Below, in pieces: positions 33,931 to 41,333 of a DNA stretch of 64,000 nucleotides; positions within the stretch are counted from its first letter, which is position 1, and each line of letters opens with the position of its first letter. Under the pieces are notes generated by a model that had not been told where the DNA came from, did not search any database, and saw nothing but the letters and a program-made list of their open reading frames with translations. The translations under genes were made by a program, and so were the position numbers. The stretch comes from JAIBJN01 sp963811635 (lineage in GTDB: Bacteria; Actinomycetota; Thermoleophilia; Gaiellales; Gaiellaceae), in contig CAWESB010000010.1 in assembly GCA_963811635.1 (NCBI GenBank), positions 62,001-126,000 on the forward strand, in the 5' to 3' direction.

Positions 33931-36516
33931 TTGGCAGGCAGTCTCAGAAGATTTGTGCTCCTCGCACTCGCCGCGCTCACGCTCTCGTTTGCGCTGGTAG
34001 GGAACGCAGGGGCGCAGCTCACGCCGCCCTGGTGCGGCACACCCGAGCCCGACGCGGCCGGGAATCTGCCGGACGGGTCGTTGCCGACCCACCCGGCGGG
34101 CAGCTTCCCGCACATCCCGTACTACGCGATCGGCTGCACGCTCGACCAGATCGAGGCGTCGCAGCTCGGCGATCGGATGTCGGTCGAGGTCATCGGTTAC
34201 TCGGCGCTCGGCCGACCGCTCTACGGCGTCGTGTTCAACCCGCGGGAGACGCCGCAGCAGATCCGCGACTCCAACCGCTGGAACCAGTTCCGCGGCATCG
34301 CGCTCGAGGATCCCGCGCGCGCGCAGGAGCTCCTGGACACGTGGGGCGACGACATCAAGGTCCCCGTCTACATCCAGGGCGCCATTCACGGGAACGAGTA
34401 CGAGGGCGTCGAGTCGAACATGCAGATCATCAAGGAGCTCGCCACGACGCCCTACGGCGTGAATCCGAAGTTCGACGACATCCTCAACCACGTCATTCTC
34501 GTCTTCAACGTGATCCAGAACCCGGACGGCCGCGTGGCCGGTACCCGGGCGAACGGCAACGGCTTCGACCTCAACCGCGACTTCCTGACCCAGTCGCAGT
34601 CCGAGGTGCGGGCGTCCGTGGCCCAGATGCAGAAGTGGCTGCCGGTCGAGGTGCTCGACGACCACGGCTACGTCACCCCGACGCTGATCGAGGCGACGAC
34701 CAAGCCGCACAACCCGAGCATCGAGTACGACCTTTGGCTCAAGTGGAACCAGTCGCGCATCGACTTCAACCAGGCCGCCATGGCCGCAGTCGGGCTGAAC
34801 GTCACGCGGCCGGTCAACGACTGGTGCGCCGACGGTTCCGATCCGCTGCCCCTCGGCCCCGGCGGGACCTGTCCCGGCGGCGGTGCCCCCGGCCCGGCGG
34901 TCGCCGAGAGCTGGGACGACTGGGGGCCGTTCTACACGCCGATGTACGCACAGCACATCGGCCTCGATGGCTCCACGGTCGAGATGTGCAACCAGACGAA
35001 CACGAACTGCGGCTTGCCCGGGTCGACGACCCACACCCGCGGTCGTCTGGGCGCGTTCCTGGCCCAGTACACGGTCTCGCACTCGACGCTCGAGTTCGTG
35101 GTCGACCATCGCAACGAGATGCTCTACGACGAGACTGAGCGCTATCGCCGCGGCGTCGCGGGCGAGCCCCGCGTCGACTGTTGCGAGCCGCCCTTCGACG
35201 TGGACAACAACTGGATGAAGGAGTTCCCGACCGCGTACGTGATCCCGGTCGGCACGGGCCAGCGCTCCGAGGCCGAAGCCATGCGCCTCGCCGACTGGCT
35301 CCTGTTCAACGGGATCGAGGTCGAGACGCTGCGGAACCCCGCAACCTTCGGCGGCCAGACGTTCGACATGGGCTCGTACGTGGTCTGGATGGATCAGGCC
35401 CACCGCGGGCTCGCCGACACGGCGCTCAACATCGGCCTCGACGTCTCCGACCGGATCAGCATCCTCTACGCGCCTCCGGCCGCATGGAGCCACGGCTACC
35501 TCTGGGGCGCCGACATCGTCGAGATCCCACTCGGGTCCGACTTCTCGCCAATCACCAACCGGATCCTGAAGACGGCGACCCCCAAGGGCGGTGTCGAGGC
35601 CGGTCAGACAGCCGCCTACGCGCTCGAGCTCGAATCGGCGACCGCCGTGCGGGCGCTCAATTCGCTAATCGCCGGCGGGCTGACTGCCGAGATGGCGCTC
35701 GAGGCCTTCCCGGCCGCGGGCGGTGGCACGCTGCCGGCGGGCACGATCCTGTTCGACTCCGCAGCGATGGTGCAGTTGGCACAGGCCGGCCGTGACCACG
35801 GTCTCGTCTTCCGCCGGGTCCTCGAGGACGATCTTCCGGCCTCGACTGACCCGATCGACCGCGTCCCGCGGATAGCCGCCCTCACCGCCGCCGTGAACCA
35901 GGACGTCTGGTCGCTCCGCGACCTCGGGTTCCCGGTGGACCCGGTCTCGACGGCCACGATCAACTCGTCGCCGACCGATCCACTCGTGAACTACGACGTC
36001 GTCTGGAACACGGGCAACTGGCCCGGCACGACCCAGCCGACGGCGCGCACCCGGCTGACGGCGTTCTTCGCCGCCGGTGGCGGCTACCTCGGCACGGGAA
36101 CCGGCGGCGCGAACTTCCTCACCGCCGGGCTCGAGACGACCGGCCTCACCGTCGGCACGAACGGCGGGAACGGACGCAGCGGCATCATCCGGTGGCTCAA
36201 CGAGGGCTCTGCCAGCCCCATCGCCGGTGCGTATCCCGCACAGGACACGTATATCGTCGACCCGCCGAGCTGGTTCACGGCGGTGCCCGCGACCTACTCG
36301 GTGGACGCGCGGCTCCCGCTCACGGGCTTCTTCCTGGCGGGCATGTGGCAGAACTCGGAGGCGACCACGGCTCCCGGCTCGCCGTTCGTCGCGCACGGCA
36401 TGAACGACACCGGCACGGCACGGCTCGTGAACTGGGCGATGAACCCGCTCTACCGGGCGGACCCGGAGCGCGAGTGGCCGATGGTCGGCGCGGCCGCCTA
36501 CTGGGCAGACCAGTAG
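33931..36516 (+). CDS. secreted M14-family zinc carboxypeptidase
   Basis: An 861-residue exported peptidase. TTG 33931 is the start, with AAGGAGGT ten bases before, giving a signal peptide (LRRFVLLALAALTLSFALVGNAGAQ). The M14 domain has the zinc motif HxxE in GAIHGNEYEGVESN, the substrate-binding NPDGR and FDLNRDF blocks, and the third ligand His in EVLDDHGYVTPTL. The later part has ETLRNPATFGGQTFDMGSYVVWM and a C-terminal beta-rich stretch to the stop, with no anchor. It would cut C-terminal residues or peptide cross-links outside the cell. A strong terminator follows. Confidence 0.88.
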   Translation: MAGSLRRFVLLALAALTLSFALVGNAGAQLTPPWCGTPEPDAAGNLPDGSLPTHPAGSFPHIPYYAIGCTLDQIEASQLGDRMSVEVIGYSALGRPLYGVVFNPRETPQQIRDSNRWNQFRGIALEDPARAQELLDTWGDDIKVPVYIQGAIHGNEYEGVESNMQIIKELATTPYGVNPKFDDILNHVILVFNVIQNPDGRVAGTRANGNGFDLNRDFLTQSQSEVRASVAQMQKWLPVEVLDDHGYVTPTLIEATTKPHNPSIEYDLWLKWNQSRIDFNQAAMAAVGLNVTRPVNDWCADGSDPLPLGPGGTCPGGGAPGPAVAESWDDWGPFYTPMYAQHIGLDGSTVEMCNQTNTNCGLPGSTTHTRGRLGAFLAQYTVSHSTLEFVVDHRNEMLYDETERYRRGVAGEPRVDCCEPPFDVDNNWMKEFPTAYVIPVGTGQRSEAEAMRLADWLLFNGIEVETLRNPATFGGQTFDMGSYVVWMDQAHRGLADTALNIGLDVSDRISILYAPPAAWSHGYLWGADIVEIPLGSDFSPITNRILKTATPKGGVEAGQTAAYALELESATAVRALNSLIAGGLTAEMALEAFPAAGGGTLPAGTILFDSAAMVQLAQAGRDHGLVFRRVLEDDLPASTDPIDRVPRIAALTAAVNQDVWSLRDLGFPVDPVSTATINSSPTDPLVNYDVVWNTGNWPGTTQPTARTRLTAFFAAGGGYLGTGTGGANFLTAGLETTGLTVGTNGGNGRSGIIRWLNEGSASPIAGAYPAQDTYIVDPPSWFTAVPATYSVDARLPLTGFFLAGMWQNSEATTAPGSPFVAHGMNDTGTARLVNWAMNPLYRADPEREWPMVGAAAYWADQ

Positions 36517-36536
36517 ACCGGCACAACTAAGCCAGC

Positions 36537-36572
36537 CAATGCGAGGGGCGGGGAAACCCGCCCCTCGCATTG
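36537..36572. terminator. bidirectional hairpin terminator
   Basis: Perfect 16-base stem (36537-36552 against 36557-36572) with a GAAA tetraloop, between the stops of the convergent genes at 36516 and 36574. Confidence 0.85.
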
Positions 36573-36573
36573 C

Positions 36574-37047
36574 TCACCGCCGGTCGAAGATGCCGCCGAG
36601 CAGGTCGGCGAGGGAGGAGCCGCCCTGGATGAGCCAGTCGAGGGGCGCGCGCTCGACCACCTCGCGCAGGAGCCGTGCTTCGAGGCCGCCGATGCTGTCT
36701 CGGGCCTCGGCGTCGGCGATGGACTCGAGCAACCCGGCGCGGACGGCGCGCTCGAGGGTCTCGCGGTCCCACTCGACGTTGCGGCCGAGGTCCGGGTCGA
36801 GGGAGAGCACCAGCTCCTCCCGGGTCGTGTTCAGCTCGCAGGCGGCGCCGTCGAGGCCGTCGAGGACGATGCGCTGGATCGTGTCCTGGAACCCCTCGCC
36901 CGGGAAGGTCGCGCGGGGGACGCAGGGATCGGCCACCTTCGACTCCCCGTAGTCGAGGGCGCCGTTGGCGAGCTCGATCACGATCAGCACGGCCGCCGCG
37001 AGGCCGAGGGCGCTGAGCGCGAGGAGCCCTTGCCAGCGCCGGCTCAC
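36574..37047 (-). CDS. membrane-anchored protein of unknown function
   Basis: A 157-residue protein with one N-terminal helix (GLLALSALGLAAAVLIVIELANG) and an outside or periplasm-facing part with two cysteines (VADPCVPRATFPG and GAACELNTTREEL). The sequence TIQRIVLDGLDGAACELNTTREELVLSLDP is given by its central piece; the Cys pair may be a disulfide. It overlaps the MFS transporter stop by four bases, so it is its likely partner or accessory. No family recognised. Confidence 0.6.
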   Translation of the reverse strand: MSRRWQGLLALSALGLAAAVLIVIELANGALDYGESKVADPCVPRATFPGEGFQDTIQRIVLDGLDGAACELNTTREELVLSLDPDLGRNVEWDRETLERAVRAGLLESIADAEARDSIGGLEARLLREVVERAPLDWLIQGGSSLADLLGGIFDRR

Positions 37048-38411
37048 GCCGCCGCCCTCCGTCCGAACGCAAAGCCTGCGATGCCTGCGAGCACGGCGAA
37101 GAGCGCCGACAGGACGAACGACGAGCGGAAGGCACGCGTGAGCACCGCCTGCACGGATTCGAGCAGCGAGTCGCGCACCCGCGCGACGTTGGCGTCGCTG
37201 TCTGCGCCGTGCTCTTCGAAGGGGGCCGACAGGTCGGGGATCTCACCCTCCGGCGCCTTCTGGAACTCGCGGTAGAGGTCGAGCGTGATCGGGATCTTGG
37301 TCGTCAGTGAGAGCGGGGCGTCGAGGATGACAGCGGTCGCGTTCTGCGTCGCCGTCTCCTCGGCGTCGTCGAGCTCCGACGCGAGCAGCGGCGCAATCGC
37401 GATCAACCCGATCACCAGCCCGAGGTGGCGGACGCCGACGGACGCGGTGCCGCTCCGCGTCAGGTCGCCCTCGCGCGGCAGGGACGCGCGCGTGAGCGGA
37501 GGCAGTGCGAGCCCGAGCCCGACGCCGGCGAGCGCGAGCGCCGGCACCGCGTAGGCCGCACTGCTGGCCGGAACGAGCGCCAGCGCCGCGAGACCGGCCG
37601 CGAGCAGCGCTGCGCCGCCGACGATGTCCGCGAGACCGGACAGGCGCGCGGAGAGCGGCCTCGCGCAGAGCGCCGCCACCGGCAGGGCGCTGACGACGCC
37701 CGCCCCGGCCAGCGGCCCGTAGTCCCAGACCGTGACGATCAGGAGGACGGAGAGGAAGAGCGCGCCGACCAGCGCCGCATATGTGAAGACGAGCGCCGGC
37801 GCCGACCCCAGCGGGACGCGGCGGCGTTCTCGTTCGGGTGGCAACGCCCGGGCCGCGGGGTGCAGCGCCGCGGCCACCGCGGCCGCGGCCAGCGGCGCCT
37901 GCACGGCGAAGATCGCGCGCCAGTCGAAGAGGTCGGTGAGGACGCCGCCGAGCGCCGGTCCGAGGGCGGTTCCGAGCGTCCCTGCACCAACCCAGATCGC
38001 GACCGCGCGCGCCCGGCTGCCGCTGAAGACGACGAGGAGCGGCAACGAGGCGGCCAGGAGGAAGGCGGCGCCGAGGCCCTGCGCCACCCGGCCGCCGACC
38101 AGCAGCTCGAGGCTGTCCGAGATCGCACAGACGATCGCGGACGCCAGGAAGACCGCGAGCCCGGCGAGCGCAAGCCAAGCCGGTCGCACCCGCCTGACGA
38201 AGGGAAGGAGCGCGAAGGCGCCCACGACGACCGCGAGGTTGTAGGCGGTGATCACCCACGAGATCTTCGGGATGGTCGTCTGCAGGTCGAGGAAGAGCTC
38301 CGGGAGCGCCAGGACGACGATCGACGAGTCCGCGAAGGCGACCGCGACCGAGACCGCGAGGGCGATCTCGAGGATTCGAGCGTGTGTCGGCGGCGTCGGC
38401 TTCGAGGCGAT
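37044..38411 (-). CDS. MFS transporter, start codon unusual
   Basis: A 12- to 14-helix major facilitator of the drug/proton antiporter DHA2 type. Motif A-like loop GGRVAQGLGAAFLLAAS and motif C ALGPALGGVLTDLFDWRAIF (helix 5) are visible. In-frame homology (AVSVAVAFADSSIVVLALPEL, the normal first helix) continues upstream of GTG 38255 as far as the TGA of the neighbouring trhA at 38445. That stretch contains no ATG, GTG or TTG; ATC at 38411 or a codon nearby may initiate. If GTG 38255 is used, helix 1 is lost. It converges in frame with trhA and overlaps the small membrane protein by four bases. Confidence 0.8.
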   Translation of the reverse strand: MASKPTPPTHARILEIALAVSVAVAFADSSIVVLALPELFLDLQTTIPKISWVITAYNLAVVVGAFALLPFVRRVRPAWLALAGLAVFLASAIVCAISDSLELLVGGRVAQGLGAAFLLAASLPLLVVFSGSRARAVAIWVGAGTLGTALGPALGGVLTDLFDWRAIFAVQAPLAAAAVAAALHPAARALPPERERRRVPLGSAPALVFTYAALVGALFLSVLLIVTVWDYGPLAGAGVVSALPVAALCARPLSARLSGLADIVGGAALLAAGLAALALVPASSAAYAVPALALAGVGLGLALPPLTRASLPREGDLTRSGTASVGVRHLGLVIGLIAIAPLLASELDDAEETATQNATAVILDAPLSLTTKIPITLDLYREFQKAPEGEIPDLSAPFEEHGADSDANVARVRDSLLESVQAVLTRAFRSSFVLSALFAVLAGIAGFAFGRRAAA

Positions 38412-38444
38412 GGCGGCAAGCCTATGTGGACCGCGTCGGAGCCC

Positions 38445-39080
38445 TCAGGCGACCAGGAGCGCGACCGCGGCGAACTGGCACGCAGCCGCGAGCACAGTGA
38501 GCACGTGGAAGAGCTCGTGGAAGCCGAACACGGTCGGCCTGAAGTCGGGCCGCTGGATCGCGTACACGACCGCGCCCAGCGTGTAGAAGATGCCGCCCGC
38601 GGCGACGAGCAGCGTGCCGGCGAGGCCCGCGGCCTCGATGATCTGGGGGAGGACGATGACGCCGATCCACCCGAGGAAGATTCCCGCGGCGACCGGCACC
38701 CAGCGAGGCGCGTCCAGCCAGAAGACCCGCTGCACGATGGCGAGCGCTGCGCCGACCCACACGACCCCCAGGATCGAGAGCTGCCAGGCGCCGCTCAGCA
38801 CGAGCAGGCCGTACGGCGTATACGTCCCAGCGATGAGGATGTAGATGGAAGCGTGGTCGAGCCGGCGCACCACCCGCCGTGCCGACGGCCGCCAGTCGAC
38901 CCGGTGGTAGAGCGCGCTGATCCCGAAGGTCAGGACGAGGGCGCCGCCAAAAGCGGCCGCCGCCGCCCGCTCCCGCCCGCCCGAGGTCGTCGCGACCAGC
39001 ACTGCGCCGAGCACGGCGAAGACGACGAACCCGTACAGGTGGAAAACCCCGCGCAGACGCGGCTTGCCAGCCGCGGACAA
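38445..39080 (-). CDS. trhA: hemolysin III/TrhA-family membrane protein
   Basis: A 211-residue seven-helix PAQR/hemolysin III-family protein. Conserved residues include Ser and His of ISALYHRVDW, the Asp and His of LDHASIYILIAGTYTP, and the pair of His near the C-terminus (FGFHELFHVLTV), which together bind zinc in the PAQR fold. TrhA proteins are linked to membrane homeostasis. Start is TTG 39080. It lies eight bases after the IF-1 stop in the same direction. Confidence 0.88.
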   Translation of the reverse strand: MSAAGKPRLRGVFHLYGFVVFAVLGAVLVATTSGGRERAAAAAFGGALVLTFGISALYHRVDWRPSARRVVRRLDHASIYILIAGTYTPYGLLVLSGAWQLSILGVVWVGAALAIVQRVFWLDAPRWVPVAAGIFLGWIGVIVLPQIIEAAGLAGTLLVAAGGIFYTLGAVVYAIQRPDFRPTVFGFHELFHVLTVLAAACQFAAVALLVA

Positions 39081-39087
39081 GGCCTCG

Positions 39088-39309
39088 CTAGCGATAGCGG
39101 TAGACGATGCGGCCGCGGGTGAGATCGTACGGAGACAGCTCGACCTTCACGCGGTCGCCGAGGAAGATCCTGATGCGGTAGCGCCGCATCTTTCCGGCGG
39201 TGTAGCCGAGCGTCTCGTGGCCGTTGTCGAGCTGGATGCGAAACATCCTGTTGCGGAGGGCCTCGACCACTTCGCCCTCCATCTCGATCTTCTCTTCCTT
39301 GCTCGCGAT
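39088..39309 (-). CDS. infA: translation initiation factor IF-1, apparent ATC start
   Basis: A 73-residue S1-domain protein that binds the ribosomal A site during initiation. Core blocks FRIQLDNGHETLGYTAGKMRRYRIRIFLGD and VELSPYDLTRGRIVYRYR (here in part) are nearly invariant in actinobacteria. The expected N-terminus (ASKEEKIEMEGEVVE) is present in frame, but its initiator position is ATC (39307-39309), preceded by AGGGAGGAG at the right spacing. Further upstream is only the terminator of cspA. An internal ATG 24 bases on would drop eight conserved residues. Likely a non-AUG start. Confidence 0.88.
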   Translation of the reverse strand: MASKEEKIEMEGEVVEALRNRMFRIQLDNGHETLGYTAGKMRRYRIRIFLGDRVKVELSPYDLTRGRIVYRYR

Positions 39310-39340
39310 AACTCCTCCCTTCAGTCGTAGACGTGGATTC

Positions 39341-39367
39341 GCCCGTGGCCGCTCAGCGGCCACGGGC
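39341..39367 (-). terminator. hairpin between cspA and infA
   Basis: Perfect 12-base stem GCCCGTGGCCGC/GCGGCCACGGGC (39341-39352 and 39356-39367) with a TCA loop, 15 bases past the cspA stop and upstream of infA. It may end the cspA transcript or attenuate read-through into infA. Confidence 0.75.
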
Positions 39368-39381
39368 GCTTCCGCAACGTT

Positions 39382-39591
39382 CTAAGAGGCGACCGGGGCG
39401 ACGTTCGTCGCCTCGGGGCCCTTCGCGCCTTCCCGCGCCTCGTACTCGACGCGCGCGCCCTCGGCAAGAGTCTTGAAACCCTCGCCGGCGATGTTCGAGT
39501 GGTGGACGAAGAGATCCTTCGTACCCTCGTCGGGCGTGATGAAGCCGTACCCCTTGCTGTCGTTGAACCACTTGACGGTTCCGCTAGCCAT
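39382..39591 (-). CDS. cspA: cold-shock protein CspA family
   Basis: A 69-residue single-strand nucleic-acid-binding protein with the RNP1 motif KGYGFITPDE and RNP2 motif LFVHHSNI. MASGTVKWFNDSKGYGFI is the usual start. ATG 39591 is preceded by AGGGAGGTG. The C-terminal half (GARVEYEAREGAKGPEATNV) is standard. It acts as an RNA chaperone; its long 5' leader (39592-39717) would carry cold-responsive elements, which is inference. Confidence 0.95.
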   Translation of the reverse strand: MASGTVKWFNDSKGYGFITPDEGTKDLFVHHSNIAGEGFKTLAEGARVEYEAREGAKGPEATNVAPVAS

Positions 39592-39717
39592 ATGAAAAAC
39601 ACCTCCCTCACCAAGCACATAGAACGGGTAAGGAAAGCGCCTTGCGCGAACCGGACTCGCTCTTGGTTATCGCGACGAGAATAGCAGGGCTGGAGCGTTT
39701 CCCGGCATGCTGCCCCC

Positions 39718-40845
39718 GTGGCCGTCGAGACGCATGGAACCTGCGATCCCGCCTTCGCGGCCGTCCGTGACGCGTTCGAGGAGGGCTTCGAGGAGCGCGG
39801 AGAGCTCGGCGCCGCGGTCGCGATCCACCTGAACGGGGCGCCGGTCGTCGATCTCTGGGCGGGGCTCGCCGACCCCGTCCTCGGCCGGCCCTGGCAGGAG
39901 GACACGATCGCCCACGCCTACTCGGTCTCGAAGCCGCTCGTGGCCACGTGCGCCCTGCTGCTCGCCGATCGGGGCGAGCTCGACCTCGACGCCCCCGTCG
40001 CGAGCGTCTGGCCGGAGTACGCGCGCGCGGGCAAGGAGCGGACGCTCGTCCGCCACCTCCTCACCCACCAGGCCGGGCTGCTCGTCCTCCAGGAACCGCA
40101 GCCGCCCGAGGCGCTGCTCGACTGGGAGCGCATCGTCGAGCTTCTGGCGGCGGAGACGCCGCTCTGGGTGCCCGGGACGAGGCACGGCGAGATCGCCGGC
40201 TTCTACGGCCATCTCGTCGGCGAGGTCGTCAGGCGCGTCGACGGCCGGTCGCTCGGCCGCTTCCTCGCCGAGGAGCTGGCCGCGCCCTGGGGGCTCGACT
40301 TCTACATCGGCCTCGGCCCCGCGGAGCGGAGCCGCGCGGCGCGGCTCGTCGACGAGGGCGGCGCCTGGCGGAAGTCCATCCGCGACGATCCGCGGCGCTG
40401 GGTGGAGGCCTCGCTCGACAACCCGCCGGGCATGCTCGACGTCGACGTCGTCAACTCGGCCGCCTACCGCGCCGCGGAGATCCCTGCCGTGAACGGCCAC
40501 GGGACGGCACGCGCGGTGGCCCGCTTCTACGGCGGCCTGGCAGCAGGCGGTGAGCTGGACGGCGTCGGGCTCCTGTCGCCGCAGGCCGTGGACGAGGCCT
40601 TGCGGCCGCACGCCGCCGGCTGGGACGAGCTGCTCGAGGACGAGGCGGTCTGGAGCCTCGGCTTCCGCGTCGACGGCGATGACGGCGGGTTCGGTCTGGG
40701 CGGCATCGGCGGCTACTCAGGCTTCGGGCTCCGCCGCCCCGGAGTGGCCTTGGGCTACGGCTACGTGACCTGCAAGCTCGCCGACGGCGAGCGCAGCGCT
40801 GCGTGCGAGGACGCGCTCGAGGAGGCCCTCGCCGGGCTCACCTAG
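39718..40845 (+). CDS. serine beta-lactamase-like hydrolase (EstB/class C type)
   Basis: A 375-residue serine hydrolase of the beta-lactamase/penicillin-binding fold. The nucleophile is in AYSVSKPLVATCAL (SxxK), the YxN-equivalent region is AGFYGHLVGEVV, and VRHLLTHQAGLL is the conserved block of the EstB-like esterases. GGYSGFGLRRPGVALGYGY near the C-terminus holds the KTG-like position. No signal peptide, so it is cytoplasmic. Start GTG 39718. It overlaps the convergent SixA gene by four bases. Confidence 0.85.
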   Translation: MAVETHGTCDPAFAAVRDAFEEGFEERGELGAAVAIHLNGAPVVDLWAGLADPVLGRPWQEDTIAHAYSVSKPLVATCALLLADRGELDLDAPVASVWPEYARAGKERTLVRHLLTHQAGLLVLQEPQPPEALLDWERIVELLAAETPLWVPGTRHGEIAGFYGHLVGEVVRRVDGRSLGRFLAEELAAPWGLDFYIGLGPAERSRAARLVDEGGAWRKSIRDDPRRWVEASLDNPPGMLDVDVVNSAAYRAAEIPAVNGHGTARAVARFYGGLAAGGELDGVGLLSPQAVDEALRPHAAGWDELLEDEAVWSLGFRVDGDDGGFGLGGIGGYSGFGLRRPGVALGYGYVTCKLADGERSAACEDALEEALAGLT

Positions 40846-41333
40846 AGCTCGCGCGGGACGACGAAGCTCTCGAGCTCGGCGCCACCCTCGCCGAGCTCCG
40901 CCCATGAGCCCTCGAACGCCAGGCTCGCGAGCGCCCCGGTCGGAAAGTGATCGAGCTCGTCGACGCGGCCGGTGAGGAAGAGCGCCAGCTCGTGCAGCGT
41001 CGGGTTGTGCCCGATCACGAGCACGGAGGTCACCGCGTCGCCGGTCTCGCGCACGCGCGCGAGAACCTGATCGGCTCCCGCGCCGTAGAGGCCCTCCTCG
41101 AGCCGGATCTCGACGTCGCCGCCGAGCACGGGGAGGAGAGCGGCAAGCGTCTGGCGGGTGCGGAGCGCGCCCGAGCAGAGCACGAGCCCGGGCGCGATCG
41201 CCTCGCGCTCGAGGTGCTCGGCGATCCGCGCGGCGGCCTTGCGCCCGCGCGGGGCGAGTGGCCGGTCACGGTCGGCCAGGTCGGGCTCGTCCCAGCTCGA
41301 CTTCGCGTGGCGGAGGACGTATAGATGTCTCAT
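40842..41333 (-). CDS. sixA: phosphohistidine phosphatase SixA-like
   Basis: A 163-residue histidine phosphatase. LYVLRHAKSSWDEPD contains the catalytic RHG-type motif (RHAKSS) with the phosphorylated His; VLIIGHNPTLHEL-like sequence (VLVIGHNPTLHEL) carries the second catalytic His, and SGALRTRQTLAALL the arginines. SixA removes phosphate from histidine-phosphotransfer proteins. Start ATG 41333 overlaps the start of the divergent histidine kinase by two bases. That pairing suggests a link in phosphorelay control. Confidence 0.88.
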   Translation of the reverse strand: MRHLYVLRHAKSSWDEPDLADRDRPLAPRGRKAAARIAEHLEREAIAPGLVLCSGALRTRQTLAALLPVLGGDVEIRLEEGLYGAGADQVLARVRETGDAVTSVLVIGHNPTLHELALFLTGRVDELDHFPTGALASLAFEGSWAELGEGGAELESFVVPREL

